The notes beneath the pieces were generated by a model. It did not search any database. It was not told where the DNA came from and saw only the letters and a list, made by a program, of their open reading frames with translations. DNA of 64,000 nt, taken from Bacteroidales bacterium (GTDB taxonomy: Bacteria; Bacteroidota; Bacteroidia; Bacteroidales; UBA932). Location: assembly GCA_024398105.1 (NCBI GenBank), contig JAKSJP010000009.1, forward strand, positions 1 to 64,000, read 5' to 3'. Made by a program: the position numbers and the translations under genes. Positions 57,705 through 64,000 of this stretch are shown piece by piece (position 1 is the stretch's first letter; the number at the start of each line of letters is the position of its first letter).

Positions 57705-60161
57705 ATGCAGGTATTGAAATTCGGCGGCACATCGGTGGCAAATGCGCAGAGCATGGGCCAGTGTGCAGACATCATCTCGAAGGCCGTGTCAAAGGACAGG
57801 ACCATCGTGATAGCGTCAGCCATCTCCGGTTTTACCGACGCCCTCATCCGCGTCGGAAATCTGGCAGCAGACAAAGACAAGTCCTACAAGGACATCCTTG
57901 ACGAGTTCAAGGAAAGACATCATACCATCATCAGGGAACTCCTACCTATGGAAAAGGTGGAGGAGTCGATCGAGGCATGTGACGGAATCTTCGAGATCCT
58001 CAACAGCGTCGCATACGGAGTGTACCTTCTCGGTGAGCTCAGCCCTGCGAGCCTCGATGCCATCCAGGGTTGCGGTGAGCTTGTCTCAAGCCGCATCCTC
58101 GCGACCAAGATGGCCTCTCTCGGAGTCCCTACGAAGTGGATCGACAGCACCTCCATCATTCGTACCCACAACGTGGCCGGAAAGGAAGTAGTCGACATGG
58201 AGCTCAGCTACGAGAATGTAGGCAAGATGATAGAGAACAACCCTATCACCATGCTTTTCGTGGCTCCTGGCTTCATCGCTTCCGACCAGAAGGGCAGGAT
58301 GGTCACCCTCGGCCGCGGCGGCTCGGACTTCTCGGCATCGATCTATGCCGTGGGCAGCAAGGCACGTTCTCTCGAGACATGGAAGGACGTCCCTGGCATC
58401 ATGACCGCGGATCCTAAGATCGTACCTGACGCAAGACTCGTAAAGCACATCTCATACAAGGCGGCTCTCGAGCTTTCGCACTTCGGTGCCAAGGTGATAT
58501 ATCCTCCTACCATCCAGCCTGTGGTCAAGGCCCGCATCCCTATCCTGGTGAAGTGCACTTTCGATCCGGATGGAGAGGGCACGGTCATCGAGCAGAACCC
58601 ACCGATGACTGACCAGCATACCATCGGTATCTCGAATTCCAACAACATCGCGCTCATCTCCCTCGAGGGAAGCGGCATGGTCGGCGTTCCTGGCATGGCG
58701 GCAAGGATGTTCCGCGCGCTCAGCGACAATGACATCGACATCATCCTCATCACCCAGGCATCTTCAGTCAATACCGTACTCGTGGCAGTCGACGAGAAGG
58801 ACGCAGCCAAGGCGAAGGATGTAGCTGACAGGGCTTTCGCATATGACATCTCTCTCGGCAAGGTAACTCCGCTCAAGGTCGAGACAGGATATTCCATCGT
58901 CTGCCTCGTGGGCAACGACATGCTCGGACACAGCGGCACCACAGGCCGTATGATGGCTGCTCTCGGACGCAGAGGCGTCACAGTGAGGGCGGTGGCACAG
59001 GGATCTTCTGACAGGAACATATCTGTCATCGTAGCGTCGTCCGAGGTCAAGTCAGCGATCAGGTTCATCCATACCGAGTTCTTCGAGAAGTCGCAGTACA
59101 AGGACATCAACCTCTTCATCGCGGGTTATGGCACAGTCGGCCAGGCATTCATCGACATCCTTGCCAGGAACAGGGACAAGATCGCTGAGCGTACAGGCAA
59201 GAGACTCCACCTTGCAGGCCTTTCAAACAGCCGCAGGTTCATTCTCGACAAGGAAGGCCTCAGCCTTGAAAATATCGAGGAGCAGCTGGCAAACGGCAGA
59301 AGCGCTGCGAATGAAGCATATTTCGAGGAACTTGCGAAGACCTCGCTCCAGAACTCAGTGTTCGTGGACATCACCGCAAGCTCCGACATCTCATACAAGT
59401 ACCTCAACCTCTTCAAGAGCGGTTACTCGGTGGTAGCAAGCAACAAGATCACATTCGCTGCCCCATATAAGCAGTACCAGGAGCTTAAGCAGGCCGCTGT
59501 CAAGGCCGGAGTATCCCTCAAGTACGAGACGACGGTAGGTGCGGCTCTCCCTATCCTCGAGTCCGTTGCGCGCAGCGTCAATTCAGGAGATGAGATCCAG
59601 AAGATCGAGGCGGTGCTCTCTGGTACCCTGAACTATATATTCTCGACATATTGCGGTGGAGAGGACGGAAAGACCTTCCATGATATCGTGAAGTTTGCGA
59701 AGGAGGCCGGCTATTCTGAACCGGACCCACGTCTTGACCTGAGCGGCCGTGACGTTCTCCGCAAGCTCCTTATCATCAGCCGTGAGGCCGGCGTCGCAGT
59801 AAACGAGGCTGACGTGCAGATTGACCCTATCCTCGGACCTGAGTTCTTCGAGGGCAAGGTCCCTGAGTTCTTCGCAAAGCTTGCCGAGAACGAGGAGAAG
59901 TTCGCGGCTTCATACAAGGAGGCTGCATCGAAGGGTCTCAGACAGAGATTCATCGCTTCGCTCGAGAAGACAGACAGCGGATATCGTGCATCCATGGGCC
60001 TGAAGACCGTCGGTCCTGAGCATCCGCTCTACAACCTCTGCGGAACCAACAACTCCGCAATCATTACCACCGAGTTCTATCCTTCACCTCTGGTAGTCCA
60101 GGGTGCCGGTGCCGGAGCATATCAGACGGCGAGCGGTGTGCTTAATGACATACTTATATAA
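57705..60161 (+). CDS. thrA: Bifunctional aspartokinase/homoserine dehydrogenase
   Basis: An 818-residue fused enzyme for the first and third steps of the aspartate pathway. The kinase starts with KFGGTSVANAQS and holds the GRGGSDFSA block; two ACT regions follow (SIVCLVGNDMLG, and GVPGMAARMFRAL). The homoserine dehydrogenase domain begins near FIAGYGTVGQAFIDIL (about residue 472), with GTLNYIFST and the KYETTVGAALPI block. It supplies homoserine to the metX product upstream. The ACT domains suggest feedback by threonine. Confidence 0.95.
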   Translation: MQVLKFGGTSVANAQSMGQCADIISKAVSKDRTIVIASAISGFTDALIRVGNLAADKDKSYKDILDEFKERHHTIIRELLPMEKVEESIEACDGIFEILNSVAYGVYLLGELSPASLDAIQGCGELVSSRILATKMASLGVPTKWIDSTSIIRTHNVAGKEVVDMELSYENVGKMIENNPITMLFVAPGFIASDQKGRMVTLGRGGSDFSASIYAVGSKARSLETWKDVPGIMTADPKIVPDARLVKHISYKAALELSHFGAKVIYPPTIQPVVKARIPILVKCTFDPDGEGTVIEQNPPMTDQHTIGISNSNNIALISLEGSGMVGVPGMAARMFRALSDNDIDIILITQASSVNTVLVAVDEKDAAKAKDVADRAFAYDISLGKVTPLKVETGYSIVCLVGNDMLGHSGTTGRMMAALGRRGVTVRAVAQGSSDRNISVIVASSEVKSAIRFIHTEFFEKSQYKDINLFIAGYGTVGQAFIDILARNRDKIAERTGKRLHLAGLSNSRRFILDKEGLSLENIEEQLANGRSAANEAYFEELAKTSLQNSVFVDITASSDISYKYLNLFKSGYSVVASNKITFAAPYKQYQELKQAAVKAGVSLKYETTVGAALPILESVARSVNSGDEIQKIEAVLSGTLNYIFSTYCGGEDGKTFHDIVKFAKEAGYSEPDPRLDLSGRDVLRKLLIISREAGVAVNEADVQIDPILGPEFFEGKVPEFFAKLAENEEKFAASYKEAASKGLRQRFIASLEKTDSGYRASMGLKTVGPEHPLYNLCGTNNSAIITTEFYPSPLVVQGAGAGAYQTASGVLNDILI

Positions 60162-60193
60162 TATATTGGAATTATTTTTAGACGTAATATAAA

Positions 60194-61201
60194 ATGAAAG
60201 TAGCAGTAGTAGGCGTAACAGGTCTGGTAGGTACCAGAATGATGGAAGTACTCGCAGAGAGAAACTTCCCAGTTACAGAATTTTTCCCCGTTGCATCTGA
60301 GAGATCAGTTGGCAAGAAGGTAACCTTCAATGGAAAGGAATACACAGTAATCAGTGCTGACGACGCTATCGCAGCAAAGCCTGATCTCGCAATCTTTTCA
60401 GCAGGTGGAAGCACATCAAAGGAGCTTGCACCTAAGTTCGCGGCTGTAGGTTGCCGCGTAGTCGACAATTCATCACAGTGGAGAATGGATCCGACCAAGA
60501 AGCTCGTTGTCCCAGAGGTCAACGGCGACGTGCTTGGCCCGGATGACTATATCATTGCAAACCCTAACTGTTCAACCATCCAGATGATGCTTCCGCTTGC
60601 ACCGCTCCATAAGATCTATGGTATCAAGCGTATCGTCGTATCGACATACCAGTCAGTGACCGGAGCCGGCAGCAAGGCAATCTATCAGATGGAGCAGGAG
60701 CGTGCCGGAGCGAAGTGGGGTGAGTTCCTCAACAAGTTCCCTCATCCTATCGACCAGAACATCATCCCTCACATCGATGTATTCCTTGAGTCAGGCTATA
60801 CAAAGGAGGAGCAGAAGATGGTTGACGAGACACACAAGATACTCAGGGACGAGACTATCGGAGTAAGCCCTACCTGTGCCCGTGTACCAGTACAGGGTGG
60901 TCACTCAGAGTCTATCAACCTCGAGTTCGAGAAGGAGTTCGACCTTGCTGACGTACGTCGCATCTGGGAGAAGACCCCAGGCGTCATCGTATCAGACGAT
61001 CCTTCACAGAACATCTACCCTATGCCTATCAACTCTCTCGGTCACGATGAGGTCTATGTAGGTCGTCTCCGCAGGGACCCTTCAGTGAAGTCTGGTCTCA
61101 ACTTCTGGTGCGTAGCTGACAACATCCGCAAGGGTGCTGCGACCAACGCTGTCCAGATCGCAGAGGTGCTCATCGAGAAGGGTTTCCTCCCAAGGTACTA
61201 G
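60194..61201 (+). CDS. asd: Aspartate-semialdehyde dehydrogenase
   Basis: A 335-residue enzyme that makes aspartate semialdehyde between the kinase and the homoserine dehydrogenase. NADP-binding VGVTGLVGTRMMEVL opens the protein; the catalytic Cys is in NPNCSTIQ (Cys126), and the active-site His lies in the PVQGGHSES block. It follows thrA after 32 bases, so metX, thrA and asd form one pathway group. Confidence 0.95.
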   Translation: MKVAVVGVTGLVGTRMMEVLAERNFPVTEFFPVASERSVGKKVTFNGKEYTVISADDAIAAKPDLAIFSAGGSTSKELAPKFAAVGCRVVDNSSQWRMDPTKKLVVPEVNGDVLGPDDYIIANPNCSTIQMMLPLAPLHKIYGIKRIVVSTYQSVTGAGSKAIYQMEQERAGAKWGEFLNKFPHPIDQNIIPHIDVFLESGYTKEEQKMVDETHKILRDETIGVSPTCARVPVQGGHSESINLEFEKEFDLADVRRIWEKTPGVIVSDDPSQNIYPMPINSLGHDEVYVGRLRRDPSVKSGLNFWCVADNIRKGAATNAVQIAEVLIEKGFLPRY

Positions 61202-61250
61202 ACCATAGGGGTCTGTGCTCAACAAAGCCATACACTAATCTTATATACAA

Positions 61251-62273
61251 ATGAAGAGAATCACGATCCGCGACGTGGCCAGAGAGGCAGGTGTGTCAGT
61301 CACACTTGTGTCTTTCGTCATGAATGCAAAACGGGACAAGGACGGACGTCTTGATTGTCCTGTAAATCCTGAGACCGCCAAGAGAGTTCTCGCAGTTGCG
61401 CAGAGACTTGGCTACAGGAGAAACTTTGCAGCAGCTTCGCTGCGAAGTGGTCGCTCCAACACTATTGCGGTGATTCCCAATGACATCTCCAACAAGTTCT
61501 TCGCGGGTATCTCGCGCTGTATCGAGGAGGAGGCAAACAAGTCTGGTTATACCGTATTCTTCGCCAGCTCTGAGGAAAGTGCAGACAGGCTCACAAGCGT
61601 TATCGATGCAGTGCTTGCACATAACGTGGACGGCTTGATCGTGGCACCATGTACCAATGGCGAAAGCGCTCTTACCCGAGCTTTGGAAACAAAGGTTCCG
61701 GTAGTACTCCTTGACAGGGACATCGAGGGACTCGACTCTGTCGGAAAGGTCCTTCTGGACGATGTCGCAGCCGGTCAGATGGCTACCCAGCTTCTGATCG
61801 ACAACGGCTACAGGAACGTCGAGATGATTTCCTATACACTCGGTATCTCCAGCCTTTCAGAACGTGAGAACGGCTATCGCAAGGCGATGATGGACAATGA
61901 GGTCTATGACAAGGCGCGTGTGCACTACACTACATATGCGACCGCAGCATCGGATATCGAGAATATCATCAAGGATGCTGTCGAGCGTGGTGTGGACGGA
62001 CTTTTCCTTCCTACATACTCGCTTTCAGCCCAGGTCCTCACAGTGATGAAGAAGCTTGGCCTCAAGACTCCTGGCGACCTCGCCATCGTAGGCTTCGACG
62101 AGAGTGATATCTACAGCCTCTATGAGACTACCGTATCCCACATCGTCCAGCCTCTCAAGGAACTTGGAGAGAAATCTGTCGAGGTACTTATCGACATGAT
62201 CCAGGGCAAGGAAGCACAGACTATCGTACTCAAGCCGACCCTCAAGCTCGGTGGTTCAACTGAAAAGAAATAA
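61251..62273 (+). CDS. LacI-family transcriptional regulator
   Basis: A 340-residue regulator with an N-terminal helix-turn-helix (TIRDVAREAGVSVTLVSFVMN) and hinge (AAASLRSGRSNTIAVI), followed by a periplasmic-binding-protein-like effector domain (NVDGLIVAPC, DLAIVGFDESDIYSLYETTVSHIVQPL). The effector domain probably binds a sugar or metabolite. The insertion KRDKDGRLDC in the HTH region is not typical and may alter the linker. Its operators are not visible. It is next to the zinc metallopeptidase and transketolase genes, but regulation of either is not shown. Confidence 0.92.
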   Translation: MKRITIRDVAREAGVSVTLVSFVMNAKRDKDGRLDCPVNPETAKRVLAVAQRLGYRRNFAAASLRSGRSNTIAVIPNDISNKFFAGISRCIEEEANKSGYTVFFASSEESADRLTSVIDAVLAHNVDGLIVAPCTNGESALTRALETKVPVVLLDRDIEGLDSVGKVLLDDVAAGQMATQLLIDNGYRNVEMISYTLGISSLSERENGYRKAMMDNEVYDKARVHYTTYATAASDIENIIKDAVERGVDGLFLPTYSLSAQVLTVMKKLGLKTPGDLAIVGFDESDIYSLYETTVSHIVQPLKELGEKSVEVLIDMIQGKEAQTIVLKPTLKLGGSTEKK

Positions 62274-62279
62274 AGGCTT

Positions 62280-63155
62280 ATGCAACTTGACGGTAGAAGA
62301 GAAAGCACCAACGTACAGGACCGCAGAGGCTCGTCTGCAGGAAAGGCTGTAGGCGGACTTGGTATCGGAGGTATCCTCATTTATCTCCTCATATCCTTCC
62401 TCAGCGGAGGCAACATCGACCCTGCTGCGCTCCAGGAAATAATGGTCCCTCAGGCAGGTTACGAGACCGGTCAGAACGTGGAGTTCACTCCGGAGGAACA
62501 GGCTCTTGCATCGTTCTCGAAGAAGATCCTTGCAGGAACAGAGGACATCTGGTCTGCATACTTCGCGAAGAACGGCCTCGGTGAGTACAGGAATCCTACC
62601 ATGGTCCTCTATACTGGTGCTACCCAGTCCGGTTGTGGTACCGGACAGGCATCCATGGGCCCATTCTATTGTTCAGCGGACGAGTGTCTCTATATAGACC
62701 TCTCATTCTTCAGTACCATGAAGCAGTCCCTCGGAGCTGACGGTGACTTCGCCTACGCCTATGTGATCGCCCACGAGGTAGGTCACCATGTCGAGAACCT
62801 TCTCGGCGTGCTCGGCGAGGTGCATCAGCAGATGAACAGGGCAGGCAACAAGGCAAAGGCAAACCAGCTCAGCGTAAGGCTTGAGCTTTTTGCGGACTTC
62901 CTTGCAGGTGTATGGGCTGCCAACGACAACAGCAGGTATCATTCTCTTGAAGATGGCGACATCGAGGAGGCGATCCAGTGTGCAGAGGTCATAGGAGACA
63001 ACTATCTCCAGAAGAAGGCACAGGGCTATGTGGTTGAAGAGGCATTCACCCATGGTACCTCAGCCCAGCGTATGAAGTGGCTCAAGAAGGGCCTCACTAC
63101 AGGTGACATCAAGCAGGGCTATCAGATCTTCCAGATCGACTATAACAAATTATAA
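62280..63155 (+). CDS. Neutral zinc metallopeptidase (YpfJ-like)
   Basis: A 291-residue protein with one N-terminal transmembrane helix (GIGGILIYLLISFLS). The motif HEVGHH (His165 to His170) with the preceding AYAYVIA helix is the zinc site, and the third ligand lies in the later RLELFADFLAGVWA helix. Cys-rich GCGTGQASMGPFYCSADECLYID fits the YpfJ/PF04228-type family. Its function in the cell is not well known. It starts six bases after the LacI gene. Confidence 0.88.
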   Translation: MQLDGRRESTNVQDRRGSSAGKAVGGLGIGGILIYLLISFLSGGNIDPAALQEIMVPQAGYETGQNVEFTPEEQALASFSKKILAGTEDIWSAYFAKNGLGEYRNPTMVLYTGATQSGCGTGQASMGPFYCSADECLYIDLSFFSTMKQSLGADGDFAYAYVIAHEVGHHVENLLGVLGEVHQQMNRAGNKAKANQLSVRLELFADFLAGVWAANDNSRYHSLEDGDIEEAIQCAEVIGDNYLQKKAQGYVVEEAFTHGTSAQRMKWLKKGLTTGDIKQGYQIFQIDYNKL

Positions 63156-63173
63156 TATAACTCATATTTATTT

Positions 63174-64000
63174 ATGGCAAACGACATCAAAGTTCTTAAC
63201 CACGCAGCGGACAACATCCGTATCCTTGCTGCGTCGGCAGTAGAGAAGGCAAAGTCTGGTCACCCAGGTGGTGCAATGGGCGGCGCTGACTTCATCAACG
63301 TGCTCTATTCTGAGTACCTCAAGTATGACCCAAAGAACCCTGAGTGGGTTGGTCGTGACCGTTTCTTCCTTGATCCTGGCCACATGGCTCCAATGCTCTA
63401 CTCACAGCTCTGCCTTGCCGGCAAGTTCACTCTCGACGAGCTCGCACAGCTCCGTCAGTGGGGTTCACCTACCACAGGTCATCCAGAGTATGAAGTAGCT
63501 CGTGGTATCGAGAATACATCTGGTCCTCTCGGACAGGGTCATGCATATGCTATCGGTGCTGCTATCGCTGCAAAGTTCCTTGCTGCACACACCGGCAACC
63601 CTACATTCGCAAAGGAGACCATCTACGCATACATCTCTGACGGTGGTATCCAGGAGGAGGTTTCACAGGGTGCTGCACGTATCGCAGGTAACCTTGGTCT
63701 CGACAACCTCATCATGTTCTACGACTGCAACGACATCCAGCTCTCTACTGAGACAAAGGACGTCATGAACGAGGACACAGCTGCCAAGTATCGCGCTCAG
63801 AACTGGGAGGTTATCGTAATCAACGGTAACGACGCTGCCCAGATCCGCGAGGCTATCGAGAAGGCACAGGCTGTCAAGGGCAAGCCGACCCTCATCATCG
63901 GTAAGTGTATCATGGGTAAGGGTGCCCTCAAGGCTGACGGTACCTCTTACGAGGCAAACTGCAAGACCCACGGTGCTCCACTCGGTGGCGACGCATATGT
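63174..64000 (+). CDS. tkt: Transketolase, N-terminal part (runs off the window)
   Basis: Partial gene; 275 codons are visible and the frame is open at 64000. It transfers two-carbon units between sugar phosphates in the pentose phosphate pathway. Thiamine-diphosphate and substrate blocks are visible: AKSGHPGGAMGGADF, TSGPLGQGHAYAIGAA and SDGGIQEEVSQGAA. The spacing from the metallopeptidase is 18 bases. Codon use is strongly biased, as expected for a highly expressed central-metabolism gene. Confidence 0.93.
   Translation, partial: MANDIKVLNHAADNIRILAASAVEKAKSGHPGGAMGGADFINVLYSEYLKYDPKNPEWVGRDRFFLDPGHMAPMLYSQLCLAGKFTLDELAQLRQWGSPTTGHPEYEVARGIENTSGPLGQGHAYAIGAAIAAKFLAAHTGNPTFAKETIYAYISDGGIQEEVSQGAARIAGNLGLDNLIMFYDCNDIQLSTETKDVMNEDTAAKYRAQNWEVIVINGNDAAQIREAIEKAQAVKGKPTLIIGKCIMGKGALKADGTSYEANCKTHGAPLGGDAY

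Overview
The window looks like chromosome of an anaerobic gut or rumen Bacteroidales bacterium (Bacteroidota) at roughly 50% GC. The reasons are TAnnTTTG-type -7 promoter boxes before several genes, many lipoproteins with a short signal and a Cys, BACON domains, DUF3575-type barrels, TonB and TPR regulator-like lipoproteins, and several xylan-related esterases and glycosidases. No rRNA, tRNA, CRISPR array, transposase or integrase was seen. The genus cannot be fixed from the sequence. A cysteate synthase suggests a sulfonolipid-type producer, as known in Rikenellaceae and relatives.

Layout. (1) 1-4233: end of an unrecognised gene, a BACON lipoprotein and an S9 peptidase lipoprotein. (2) 4358-9514: an outer-membrane pair, an OmpA-like lipoprotein with TPRs and a 1059-residue protein made of four tandem barrel-like repeats plus a DUF3575-like domain. 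(3) 9554-11799: two tandem CE1 esterases. (4) 11860-18040: a tightly coupled six-gene operon, HdrC-HdrB-HdrA-HdrC-fused membrane HdrE/HdrD, then cysteate synthase. (5) 18070-23881: GH3 enzyme, EamA transporter (minus strand), GH43-like protein. (6) 23957-42911: a 19-kb block of six genes with no signal peptides, made of a Zn phospholipase C-like protein with a coiled-coil tail, a 2081-residue DUF6603-like giant, three very large proteins of unknown function and a DxD glycosyltransferase-like protein. (7) 42995-48089: CE1 esterase, SGNH esterase, a second GH3 and a decayed carboxylesterase. (8) 48188-56641: a PurF paralog without its catalytic Cys, MgtC-like protein, gamma carbonic anhydrase, AGCS symporter, a 420-bp nested inverted-repeat element, TonB, a TPR lipoprotein and a GH42-like protein that seems to lack its catalytic acids. 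(9) 56654-64000: MetX, ThrA, Asd, a LacI regulator, a zinc metallopeptidase and the start of transketolase.

Two parts stand out. The 19-kb block is the best candidate for an undescribed system. Its large proteins share motifs that I recall from uncharacterised clusters in Actinobacteria and Cyanobacteria, and I see no phage tube, sheath or secretion genes with them. The Hdr-like operon has the gene order of the sulfur-oxidising sHdr clusters (C1-B1-A-C2-B2), is anchored to the membrane by a cytochrome-b-like module, and ends four bases before an enzyme that consumes sulfite. This makes a link between sulfur redox and cysteate or sulfonolipid synthesis testable. The carbohydrate genes fit hemicellulose side-chain and backbone breakdown, but no SusC/SusD pair lies in the window.
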